A DNA stretch of 64,000 nt from Mixophyes australis (taxonomy: Eukaryota; Chordata; Amphibia; Anura; Limnodynastidae), in assembly GCA_036250195.1 (NCBI GenBank), contig JAVHZZ010000003.1:330941694-331005693 (forward strand), written 5' to 3'. Each line of letters starts with the position of its first letter. Position 1 is the stretch's first letter. Below, piece by piece: positions 1 to 10,547 of the stretch. Made by a program: the position numbers and the translations under genes. The notes below the pieces were generated by a model that worked only from the letters and a program-made list of their open reading frames with translations, did not search any database and was not told the DNA's origin.

Positions 1-215
1 GTGGATGTTACTTTGACACGTACCACATACTTAAACATTGTTGTAGACCAAGTACACCACTTAATGGCAACGGTATTCCCTTAGAGCAGGATAATGTGCC
101 CTGCCACACTGCAAAAATTGTTTAGGAAAGGTTTAAGGAACATCACAATCTGATTCAGCATGTGTGGGATGTGCTGGAAAAACAAGTCTGAGGCTTGGAG
201 GCTTCACCTCGTGTA
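1..215 (+). pseudogene. Tc1/mariner transposase fragment (window-edge copy)
   Basis: This closely resembles the 3' half of the transposase at about 53930-54150. It includes the stretch that encodes the second catalytic Asp (Q-D-N-V-P-C-H), but stop codons and deletions break the frame. Only the 3' part is inside the window. After about base 215 the similarity is lost; no terminal inverted repeat was seen here. Confidence 0.75.
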
Positions 216-950
216 TATATAACACACACATTTAAAGTACATTTAGTCGATGGTTACGTCTTGTCATAACTAAAAGAAACTCACGTTCCACATTTGCATA
301 TTAAGCATAATGTCATCTTTCACACTGATAACATATATAGAAAAATGTGGCATACCATTTTAACTTGTAGAACTGTAGTAATAAATTCTACTCAGGGCTA
401 TACCTAGAATTAATGTTGTCCTATGTATTGTCAGTGAATACTTCTAAAATGTGAAATGGCTCATCCCATTTGATCATAATGCTGTATCCTACACATTTAT
501 TTTTTTTTACTGTATTTTAAAATAGGTCATGGGGAAAGAATAAGTAGGAACACATAAATTATAATGGTAAATAAAACTAATATAAAATATGATTTACCTG
601 CATGTTACCTATAGAACCAGATTTTTTTGCCACTGCCAACTTTGTAATTCTCTCCTCCGGGGTTCCTGGAGGAAATGTCAGATGGCAAGAGCAATGCTTT
701 GGCCCCATGAGCCGATGATATGTTTGCAGTGTTTCATTGCAGGGTCTCACGGGCATTCCGGGGGATAGGCAAGTATGCCATATATACTCATTTTAACATG
801 TAAGGGCTAGTGATGATAGTGATTTTCTTGGCTGTATGCTGCTCTAACATGGTACCAGAGTGGGAGAAGTGGAACAAAGGACCCATGTAATTAAAGTGTG
901 GAACTTAAAGGCCTTATATAAATGTGGTCAATATTATGGTATTATAGTAG
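216..950. other. Intergenic/intronic AT-rich sequence
   Basis: No gene, motif or recognisable repeat was seen. It is probably APLF intron upstream of exon A. Confidence 0.5.
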
Positions 951-1100
951 TATCATCATCATCATTTATTTATATAGCGCCAGCAAATTCCCGTAGCGCT
1001 TTACAATTGGGAACAAACATTAATAAAACAATACTGGGTAATACATACAGACAGAGAGGTAAGAGAACCCTGCTTGCAAGCTTACAATCTATGGGATGTT
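951..1100. repeat. SINE-like dispersed repeat with (ATC)n end
   Basis: A short (atc)n run is followed by atttatttatatagcgcca and a gcgctttacaattgg segment. The tatagcgcc block is the reverse complement of the 3' end of the SINE at 36874-37229, so this copy lies in the opposite orientation or belongs to a sister family sharing that tail. Confidence 0.6.
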
Positions 1101-1489
1101 AGCATATTATTAAAAGTAAATATGCTTTGCATTTAGAAATGAAATGGTCATAAAGTTTATTTTTAAAATGCTCTTTACTTTTTATTTAGAAATTAAGATA
1201 ATTGATAACAGAGAAGCATAAATAATAACATAGATTCTTCAGCATTATATTTAAGTCCCAGTTCTTGTTGTATGAAATTGGTTCATTTTCAATGCACAAA
1301 TTAAAATCTGTTTTCTGTTTTGCGGAAGTAATTTATACTAATCGTTGCATCTTTAAGAGCCAAGACTGCACAACATTTAATTGTTGATTTCATAAACAAA
1401 ATGAAAAATTCAGAAATTAAATTTAAATATTTTTTTTCAGTGGCATTGCTCTTTATTATATCTTTAGAACTAACTGAAAGATACTTAGA

Positions 1490-2300
1490 ATCGGGCGGGC
1501 TATGCCGGGGAGCACATGCCCCCCCAGTGCATCAACCGGCCCAAGTCTCTATTACTTGGTGGCTGGCCCCTCCGACGGGAACAGCCACCTTTCATCATTG
1601 GCCATGGCCCCTTCTCCCATCCCTCCGTGTGGCTTGTCACATGGGACGCGCACTATGTGATAGGTGCCGTCCCATGTGGGAACTGCAGCAGATGCGCGGG
1701 TGGAATAAGGTAAGTGGGGGTGTTGATTTTGTGTGTGTATAGTGTGTGTGTGTAGTATAGAACTATAGTGTGTGTGTGTGTGTGTAGGATAGAACTATAG
1801 TGTGCGTGTGTGGGCAGTATATAAAGTATAGTGTGTTTTGAGGGAAGGGGGGGTCTTAATATAGTGTGGGAGGTAGGCTATTTAACAGTGGAGTGCAGGT
1901 GGGGGCTAATTATTTAATGAGTGCTATTTTATTTGTGGGATGATGTTGGGGCAATTTAATTTATCAATTTAGCAAATGTGACTATTATTATTTTAATGTT
2001 GGGGTTGGAGGAAAGCCTAATTCTAAAACTTATGTGCTACTGATTTAACACTGGGGCTGGTTGGAGTTTTCTAAATCCCATGTACCCATTTTTTTTCCAA
2101 ATAGGGTAACCAACATTCCAGGATCCAGACAAGCAGCAACTGAGCTAAAGACACCAGTAGCCACAAGAGGTGAAAGTGACAAGAACAGGTAGGAGAGAGC
2201 AGGCCAGTTCGTCAACTTTCCTGAATCTGGAGGGACTGTCCCGAATTTGAGTGACTGTTTCAGTTAGTCAGGATTTGAACAGTTGGGAGGTATGTCCCGC
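1490..2300. repeat. Possible GC-rich hAT-like repeat remnants with (TG)n microsatellite
   Basis: An abrupt GC-rich block (cggcccaagtctc, and cccc-rich stretches around 1500-1690) is followed by interrupted (TG)n at about 1730-1820. GC-rich text with a similar gccagccagcccctg end recurs near 2857-2933 and near 45310-45467. The boundaries are unclear and no coding sequence is supported. Confidence 0.3.
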
Positions 2301-2515
2301 TTCACACTGTACTGCTCCTGAAGGCAGAACTATGTGCACCTAACAGAAGTGCACATAGTATTGCCTGTGTATTGTATAAAATTTGTTGAAAATGATAACC
2401 ATGTTCCATCATTGAGGCCCCTGTCTAAAGTGCCTATGCACCCCAGAGCCTTAATCCAGCTCTAAGCCAGGGTGTCCGATTGACACGTAGTGTTCTTTCC
2501 TATACCACCCCTCAT

Positions 2516-2550
2516 ATTATTTGTTTTAGGTTAGTCCTAAAACAAATAAT
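2516..2550. repeat. Perfect 15-bp inverted repeat (hairpin)
   Basis: The arms attatttgttttagg (2516-2530) and its exact reverse complement (2536-2550) flank a 5-nt loop. It may be the core of an old MITE; no function is indicated. Confidence 0.7.
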
Positions 2551-4221
2551 AACTCTTAGTATATAGGGCAAAGCAAAAACAATCCCTTTGCTGGCAAAAC
2601 CATCAGATTTTTAAAGCAAATAGGCTTTTTGCATATTGATGAATTCCATTATAATCAGACAGGTATGTACAGAAAAAAGTGCTATAGGGAGAAGGTACAT
2701 CTAAAATAAAATGCAGTATAAAGTGAGGTTTGTTTTTTATTGCACTATTTATTTTTATTATTTCAGATTTATAGTTTATAATAATAAAGTATAGCTGGGT
2801 TAAGCAACACTAAAATAGCCTTTTGATAAATATATATTGTGCCGAAAACCACCCTTAAAGGATGGGCTGCTACTTATGGGCCAGTGAGGAGTGCTTGCCC
2901 CCCGGGCTAAGTCTGCCAGCCAGCCCCTGCTTAGAATTGCTTTGAAAATAATGAAAAGTAATGGAATTAAAAAATAAAAGACAAGAAAAGGATTTTTAAA
3001 GCACACAAGCTGCCTCATCTGTTTATACTTGTGGTACAGCTCATTCAGCGCTGCGGACAGCCATTCTGGAATATGCAAATGAAAAGAGTTTTTTTTTTTT
3101 TTAAAAAGAGACAAATTAAGCAGAATGACAAGAGAAACTTATGAGATAAAAGGGTAACAATAGACACACATCATTTCCTCTAAAAATAAAGAACATTTAC
3201 AATATGCTATATACAATATTGTGTTGAAAGACAGGCAGTTACCTTGAGAGAAGTTCTTATAAAGCACAGCTTGCTGCAGATATCAGTCAGTGCTCTGATC
3301 ACACTATAAACCTAATTTGTCACTTAAATCCAGAAACCTCAGGAGTGTAAATATTTCCTGAATGTCAGGTTCCTGGGCATCAGACACCTTTCTGATAGTT
3401 TTGAGGAGGGGGTTTGGCATTAAATATTTAATTTGGTAGACATCAATCTGCTGTTCTGAGGGAACATTATTGGTTTTAGGAATGGATGCCTGAATTTCTA
3501 AGACCAGGATGGAATCCTAGACGATGAGCTTCATCTTTGTGCGCAATAAAAAAAATGCTGATAGCTATTTTTTAAAATACAGTTTAGAATTAAGCGTACT
3601 GCCACCGTAGAACACAGTGTCAGAGGGAATTATATGCTCGATTTGGATAGTTTTAAAAAAATAAATGTATTAACTTGTTTTAATGCAGACCAACTGTGCA
3701 TTTGTCCATGCAGTCTTATATATTCATTTATATTCACAGATAATATGAAGATTTTAACAAAGAATCTTTACAATCGCCAACTATTAATGGCGAAAGAGAA
3801 TGATGACGTGACCCCTTGAGTCACGAATCATGTTGCTTGTGTCAATGAAAATATTTCAACAATTGGCATTCAATCTTCTCAAGTTAATTGCTTTAATTGA
3901 TAATATCTTCAATTTGACCTCACGCAGCTGCATAGATGTAGTTTATTGATCAGCACTATTTAGTGACTAGGACATATGTTCTCTTTCACAATTTATACTA
4001 TTTGAGTGTGCATTCTTTATATTAATACCTCCGTTTTTGTGGCTTGGTATCAGATGCCCAGAGCACTCTGTACTGAGTGTAGCAAACACTACACCTATTT
4101 GACAGATTGTAGCTGCCCTTGGGTAATATCTCTAACTTGATTGCTGTAATATTCTCCACCTACCTAGAACCTAGTTGCCAGGGTGTAGGCAAATAAATCA
4201 TCTTTGTCTTAACCGCTCTTC
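2551..4221. other. Unassigned intronic sequence
   Basis: AT-rich DNA with a T-run at about 3090-3102. Apart from a GC-rich repeat remnant near 2857-2933, I recognise nothing. The short open frames here have no domain or splice-site support. Confidence 0.5.
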
Positions 4222-7200
4222 TTGTACTATTGTTACCTACAAGGAACATACACACAACATTTTTTCCCCAGCACACTGCTATAGCCAGCAACAGATCTGC
4301 CATTTCTACTGTAGATAAAAATGCAAAAGTCTTTGTTGCACACATTTGCAAATGTATGTTTAAGCCATCCTGCCACGCCAAGGCGCTTTTGCTAATAGGA
4401 TGGTCCTACTCTAAACAATGAGAGTCCCTATATTTGGGCCATACATATGTGTTTTTAAATTGAGAGCTAACTTACCAAAGAGGTACCCCAGAAGCCTCCA
4501 AATAGCAATCCAATGTCAGCACTCCCCCTCAGCTACTGACACCAACATGCCTCTCAGACAAATACAAAAGTGGAAGCTGCTCAAATCAATTTATAGGCCA
4601 TAACAGGTGCTGAAAGGGTGGGGTTATCCTGCAAGGAACATACACACAACATTTTTTCCCCAGCACACTGCTATAGCCAGCAACAGATCTGCCATTTCTA
4701 CTGTAGATAAAAATGCAAAAGTCTTTGTTGCACACATTTGCAAATGTATGTTTAAGCCATCCTGCCACGCCAAGGCGCTTTTGCTAATAGGATGGTCCTA
4801 CTCTAAACAATGAGAGTCCCTATATTTGGGCCATACATATGTGTTTTTAAATTGAGAGCTAACGTACCAAAGAGGTACCCCAGAAGCCTCCAAATAGCAA
4901 TCCAATGTCAGCACTCCCCCTCAGCTACTGACACCAACATGCCTCTCAGACAAATACAAAAGTGGAAGCTGCTCAAATCAATTTATAGGCCATAACAGGT
5001 GCTGAAAGGGTGGGGTTATCCTGCAAGGAACATACACACAACATTTTTTCCCCAGCACACTGCTATAGCCAGCAACAGATCTGCCATTTCTACTGTAGAT
5101 AAAAATGCAAAAGTCTTTGTTGCACACATTTGCAAATGTATGTTTAAGCCATCCTGCCACGCCAAGGCGCTTTTGCTAATAGGATGGTCCTACTCTAAAC
5201 AATGAGAGTCCCTATATTTGGGCCATACATATGTGTTTTTAAATTGAGAGCTAACTTACCAAAGAGGTACCCCAGAAGCCTCCAAATAGCAATCCAATGT
5301 CAGCACTCCCCCTCAGCTACTGACACCAACATGCCTCTCAGACAAATACAAAAGTGGAAGCTGCTCAAATCAATTTATAGGCCATAACAGGTGCTGAAAG
5401 GGTGGGGTTATCCTGCAAGGAACATACACACAACATTTTTTCCCCAGCACACTGCTATAGCCAGCAACAGATCTGCCATTTCTACTGTAGATAAAAATGC
5501 AAAAGTCTTTGTTGCACACATTTGCAAATGTATGTTTAAGCCATCCTGCCACGCCAAGGCGCTTTTGCTAATAGGATGGTCCTACTCTAAACAATGAGAG
5601 TCCCTATATTTGGGCCATACATATGTGTTTTTAAATTGAGAGCTAACTTACCAAAGAGGTACCCCAGAAGCCTCCAAATAGCAATCCAATGTCAGCACTC
5701 CCCCTCAGCTACTGACACCAACATGCCTCTCAGACAAATACAAAAGTGGAAGCTGCTCAAATCAATTTATAGGCCATAACAGGTGCTGAAAGGGTGGGGT
5801 TATCCTGCAAGGAACATACACACAACATTTTTTCCCCAGCACACTGCTATAGCCAGCAACAGATCTGCCATTTCTACTGTAGATAAAAATGCAAAAGTCT
5901 TTGTTGCACACATTTGCAAATGTATGTTTAAGCCATCCTGCCACGCCAAGGCGCTTTTGCCAATAGGATGGTCCTACTCTAAACAATGAGAGTCCCTATA
6001 TTTGGGCCATACATATGTGTTTTTAAATTGAGAGCTAACTTACCAAAGAGGTACCCCAGAAGCCTCCAAATAGCAATCCAATGTCAGCACTCCCCCTCAG
6101 CTACTGACACCAACATGCCTCTCAGACAAATACAAAAGTGGAAGCTGCTCAAATCAATTTATAGGCCATAACAGGTGCTGAAAGGGTGGGGTTATCCTGC
6201 AAGGAACATACACACAACATTTTTTCCCCAGCACACTGCTATAGCCAGCAACAGATCTGCCATTTCTACTGTAGATAAAAATGCAAAAGTCTTTGTTGCA
6301 CACATTTGCAAATGTATGTTTAAGCCATCCTGCCACGCCAAGGCGCTTTTGCCAATAGGATGGTCCTACTCTAAACAATGAGAGTCCCTATATTTGGGCC
6401 ATACATATGTGTTTTTAAATTGAGAGCTAACTTACCAAAGAGGTACCCCAGAAGCCTCCAAATAGCAATCAAATGTCAGCACTCCCCCTCAGCTACTGAC
6501 ACCAACATGCCTCTCAGACAAATACAAAAGTGGAAGCTGCTCAAATCAATTTATAGGCCATAACAGGTGCTGAAAGGGTGGGGTTATCCTGCAAGGAACA
6601 TACACACAACATTTTTTCCCCAGCACACTGCTATAGCCAGCAACAGATCTGCCATTTCTACTGTAGATAAAAATGCAAAAGTCTTTGTTGCACACATTTG
6701 CAAATGTATGTTTAAGCCATCCTGCCACGCCAAGGCGCTTTTGCTAATAGGATGGTCCTACTCTAAACAATGAGAGTCCCTATATTTGGGCCATACATAT
6801 GGGTTTTTAAATTGAGAGCTAACTTACCAAAGAGGTACCCCAGAAGCCTCCAAATAGCAATCCAATGTCAGCACTCCCCCTCAGCTACTGACACCAACAT
6901 GCCTCTCAGACAAATACAAAAGTGGAAGCTGCTCAAATCAATTTATAGGCCATAACAGGTGCTGAAAGGGTGGGGTTATCCTGCAAGGAACATACACACA
7001 ACATTTTTTCCCCAGCACACTGCTATAGCCAGCAACAGATCTGCCATTTCTACTGTAGATAAAAAATGCAAAAGTCTTTGTTGCACACATTTGCAAATGT
7101 ATGTTTAAGCCATCCTGCCACGCCAAGGCGCTTTTGCTAATAGGATGGTCCTACTCTAAACAATGAGAGTCCCTATATTTGGGCCATACATATGTGTTTT

Positions 7201-7447
7201 TAAATTGAGAGCTAACTTACCAAAGAGGTACCCCAGAAGCCTCCAAATAGCAATCCAATGTCAGCACTCCCCCTCAGCTACTGACACCAACATGCCTCTC
7301 AGACAAATACAAAGTGGAAGCTGCTCAAATCAATTTATAGGCCATAACAGGTGTGTATGTTCCTTGCAGGATAACCCCACCCTTTCAGCACCTGTTATGG
7401 CCTATAAATTGATTTGAGCAGCTTCCACTTTTGTACTATTGTTACCT
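4222..7447. repeat. 392-bp tandem satellite array, about 7.9 units, with inverted end segment
   Basis: The unit beginning caaggaacatacaca recurs at 4240, 4632, 5024, 5416, 5808, 6200, 6592 and 6984, exactly 392 bp apart until single-base indels appear near 7064 and 7310. Units are nearly identical. Neighbouring units at about 5960 and 6352 share a T-to-C variant, which suggests local copying. At about 7352 the sequence switches to the reverse complement of the unit junction (to about 7431). The same 17-bp sequence, ttgtactattgttacct, bounds the whole block at 4222-4238 and 7431-7447. The short ORFs repeated within it on both strands are a by-product of the period and are not genes. Confidence 0.95.
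7311..7431. repeat. Long hairpin at the right end of the satellite array
   Basis: Arms 7311-7353 and 7389-7431 are perfect 43-bp reverse complements around a 35-nt loop. They are formed by the last unit and its inverted partial copy. Confidence 0.9.
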
Positions 7448-7459
7448 AGCAGATATATG

Positions 7460-7580
7460 TGCGTGTGTATATATATATATATATGTATATATGTGTGTGT
7501 GTGTGTATATATATGTATATATATATGTGTATGTATATATGTGTGTGTGTATGTATATGTATATGTGTATATCTATATCA
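7460..7580. repeat. (TA/TG)n microsatellite
   Basis: Mixed ta, tg and tatg dinucleotide tracts directly follow the satellite block. The open frames through it are low-complexity artefacts. Confidence 0.95.
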
Positions 7581-7586
7581 TTTTTC

Positions 7587-9166
7587 TAGATACACAGTTT
7601 TTGAAGGAACTCGGCAGGGAGGTTGTTCCATACATCTTGGAGAACTAACCACAGGGGCTAAATGTATTAATCTGCGCATTCTGCTAGTTGCTGATATTCA
7701 GCGAAGTTGCAGGGCAAATTTTAAATGGCAATGTCTTTAAGTCAAAGTCTAAAGACCTTTCCGTTTTAAATCTGCCTTGCAATGTCACCGAATATCGCCG
7801 ACTTGCAGAATGTGCAGCTTAATACATTTACCCCCACATTTTCTGTGGATGAAGCATGCTCAAATCCTTCTCTCTGGGATTACATGAAGTGATAGACTCG
7901 ATTTGAGTTCAGGGATCTGTGGGGTCATATCATCACTTCCAGGACTCCTTGTTCTTTCTTTACGATAAAGATAGTTCTTAATGACATTGGCTATATGTTT
8001 GGGTCGTTGTCCTGCTGCAGAATAAAGTTGTAGCCAATCAGACACCTCCCTGATGGTATTGCATGATGGATAAATACCTGCCTGTATCTCTCAGCATTGT
8101 AGACCCCTTTAATCCTGACCAAGTCCCTAACTCCATTTGCTGAAATGCAGCCCCAAACTTGCAAGTAACCTTCACAATGCTTCACTGTTGCCTGCAGACA
8201 CTCATAGTTGTACAGCTCTCCAGCCCTTCTGTGAAAAAAGTGCCTTTTGTTACAGCCAATTATTTCAAATGTTGACTCATCAGTCCAGAGCAGCTGCTGC
8301 CATTTTTCTGCACTCCAGTTTCTATGTTTTCGTACATAGTTGAGTCGCTTGTCTTTGTTTCCATGTCAAAGGTATTGCTTTTTGGCCGCTATTCTTCCAT
8401 CAAGATCCCTTCTGGCCAGACTTCTCTGAATAGTAGATGGCTGTACCTGTGTCCCACTGTTTTTTTCCAGTTCTCAGCTGTTGGCACTGCTGGATATCTT
8501 CCGATTTCGAAGGGAAGTAAGCATGGTGTGTCTTTCATCTGATGCAGCAAGTTTCCTTGGCCGACTACTGCTTCTATGGTCCTCAGCATTGGCTGTTTCT
8601 TTGTGCTTCTTTAAAAGAGATTAACCAGCACATCTTGAAACCCCAGTCTGCTTTGAAATCTGCCTGGAAGACACCTTGCTGATGCAGTATAACTACCTTG
8701 TGTCTTGTTGTTGTGCTCAGTCATGCCATGGCGTGTGATCTGTGACAAAAAAACTGTCTTCCACAACCTCACCTTTGCAGCAGAGTTTGGCTGTTTCTCA
8801 GCCAGTTTTAAGCCTCATACACAACTGTTCCTGTTTCATTTAATAACTGTGTCTTAACCTACATATGAAAATGATGATCATTATCGGTTGTTTGGTATGA
8901 TTGGAAAATCAGACACCTGAATATAATTCTGCAAAATCCCTGACTTTGTGCAAGTGTACCTAGAAGAATTGATGTTGTTCTGAAGGCAAAGGGTGGTCAC
9001 ACCAAATATTGATTTGATTGAGATTTCACTTCTGTTCATTCACTTTTCATTTTGTTAATTGATAAAAATATACTATTAACACTTCTATTTTTCTATTTTT
9101 GAAAGCATTCTTACTTGTCTGCATTTTTCCACAGCTGCCTAAAACTTTTTTTACAGTACTGTATAT
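7587..9166 (-). mobile_element. Tc1-like DNA transposon, minus strand, degenerate
   Basis: The minus strand encodes broken Tc1 transposase. One frame at 7991-8185 reads VWGCISANGV and ILQQDNDPNI, which contains the second catalytic Asp of the DDE triad in its usual QQDNDP context. Upstream frames up to about 8750 are split by stops and shifts. The right end has the Tc1-type sequence tacagtactgta (about 9154-9165) next to a tgcctaaaactttt segment. The left terminal repeat was not identified. The element is interrupted by a MITE at about 7655-7834. The transposase is inactive. Confidence 0.8.
7655..7834. mobile_element. MITE nested in the Tc1-like element
   Basis: The terminal inverted repeats are ggggctaaatgtattaa and ttaatacatttaccccc, with a second matched pair (tgcgcattctgc / gcagaatgtgca) inside. 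It splits the Tc1 sequence between aaccacag and attttctgtgg, so it is younger than its host. A short aca flanks both sides. Confidence 0.75.
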
Positions 9167-9210
9167 TTATTTAGATTTCTGACTGTGCATCCTATATTTA
9201 TATATTGCAG

Positions 9211-9394
9211 AAATAGTGAGGCACTTGATGAAGATTGTGCTTTAAATAACAACATTACCTGTTCTCCAATTGCCTCTGGAACAAAGGTTGCATCAGAGGA
9301 ACCTTCCTCCCCAGTCAGAGATAAATCCAAGCCAACTCCTTCGCCACCATCTGCAACATGTAACATGGGGGAAAATGAAAAGTTTGACAATTCG
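9211..9394 (+). CDS. APLF: APLF internal exon A (Ser/Pro-rich linker)
   Basis: An internal coding exon of the DNA-repair scaffold APLF, which binds XRCC1/XRCC4, Ku and poly(ADP-ribose) at breaks. A splice acceptor (tatattgcag) precedes 9211, and a near-consensus donor (gtaagt) starts at 9395. The first base completes a codon begun in the previous exon; 61 full codons follow and the exon ends at a codon boundary. The peptide is hydrophilic, Ser/Pro/Lys-rich and probably disordered, with SP/TP motifs (CSPIASG, SSPVRDK, TPSPPS), as expected for the linker between the FHA domain and the Ku-binding motif. It has no diagnostic domain of its own. The assignment rests on its phase matching the next exon, which is unmistakable APLF. 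Confidence 0.8.
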
Positions 9395-9452
9395 GTAAGT
9401 TGCTTCATTGATACGTTTTACAGGCCACTTTGGAAAAAGTAACAGAATATGA

Positions 9453-9454
<2 letters not shown>

Positions 9455-9510
<56 letters not shown>
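9455..9510. repeat. (TA)n microsatellite
   Basis: A pure alternating ta tract of about 54 bp lies just downstream of APLF exon A, followed by a short (ca)n. Confidence 0.95.
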
Positions 9511-9511
<1 letters not shown>

Positions 9512-9525
9512 ATATACACACACAC

Positions 9526-9625
9526 ATTGACTTGGGTCAATTTAATAGTAGCCAATTAACCTACTAGTATGTATTTTGGGATGTGGGAGGAAACCGGAGC
9601 AATCACGGGGACCAGGCTTAATGAA
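9526..9625 (-). repeat. SINE fragment (minus strand)
   Basis: The text around gggatgtgggaggaaaccgg and the preceding caattaacctactagtatg is the reverse complement of the internal part of the SINE seen at 36874-37229. Confidence 0.6.
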
Positions 9626-9899
9626 AACAAGGTGTGGTTCTTATGTTATTTGTACAGGTCATATTCCAGCAGGGTCAAGATCATATATATAAATGCTGGA
9701 CTGCCCTGGTGATTGTTAGGCAGGAACTTCAGTGACCAAGAAAGCTAACTTTCCAATATTTCACAAGCAGCAGTGTTTAATGCGTCAGCATTGAATTTGG
9801 AGGGAAAATCCACCATCGGCAAAGGCCAACAGTGGGCAGAAGCTCATACTCCAGGATAATTTGAAGTGCAATGCAAAACAGATGTTGAAATGCAGCTCA

Positions 9900-10547
9900 A
9901 TTTACTGCTAATTTCAACATGTGGCGCAAGCAGACAATTTAATAAAAAATGTTACAGATGAGAACTCCACAAATTTGCATATACTACTCGGATTGCAGTG
10001 GATAACTGTTCATCCCTCCGGCATTGCATGTTTGCGAGTTCAGTGGTACAAAAGCACAGGCATTGGGTCATATGAATCATCGTTCAATATGTTCTTGCCA
10101 AATAGACAACAACATCAACATCAACCTACTAGACTCGACAACCCTGAGTTCTTGTTTCAACCAGTGAAGGGATCTGGTGATTCCATAATTATAGAGGGGG
10201 AAAGTATTTTCCAGGCATGGTTTCGGTGCAGTATTTTTCTTAGAAGGCTAGGACAATGCTAATCCATACTTATGGATTATTATTAGTGATCATCTTGAGC
10301 CTATGTTGCAGCATTTCTTTCCTGATGGGATTGGGGGTGTCCTCCACGATAACATTGCCACGATCCATTAAACACATGTCATCCAATGGTTTTATGAGCA
10401 TGATGGTATTCATATGTCATGGTTTTCTCAATCTCCATATTTGATCTCAGTCAAGCATTAATGGGTTTTTCTGGAACGACGACTGAGACAGCATTTTCTA
10501 TTAAATCAGCATCAGTTGGTTGATTTTCTGTAAAAATGGTCCTGCAT
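9900..10547 (+). pseudogene. Tc1-like transposase relic, 5' part (split by LINE)
   Basis: A broken transposase frame on the + strand. YESSFNMF near 10080 matches the first-Asp region (usually DES-FN-F). GSGDSIII near 10170, then in another frame MLQHFFPDGIGGVLHDN near 10300-10350, match the second-Asp region. HMSWFSQSPYL near 10420 is the third-acid region, with SPDLNPIEH reduced to SPYLISVKH. At least two frameshifts and several stops are present. The frame runs to KWSCI, where a LINE is inserted, and resumes at 12419. Neither end of the element was identified. Confidence 0.75.
10532..10547 (+). repeat. LINE target-site duplication, left copy
   Basis: aaaaatggtcctgcat here is identical to 12403-12418. 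Confidence 0.9.

Noticed and set aside
4160..7417. Repeated 60-74 codon ORFs on both strands across the satellite, which look like a family of small genes
   Set aside because: They recur every 392 bp because the DNA unit repeats. There is no start context, splice support or codon signal, and both strands are equally open.
4222..7447. CRISPR-like array
   Set aside because: The whole 392-bp unit is repeated with no unique spacers, and the surrounding DNA is vertebrate.
7439..7740. Tyr/Ile/Val-rich ORFs near 7459-7740, and similar ones at 28135-28411 and 9293-9523
   Set aside because: They translate (TA)n and (TG)n microsatellites.
8137..8589. ORFs on the + strand and an extra minus ORF within the Tc1-like element
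   Set aside because: They are frame shadows of the broken minus-strand transposase.
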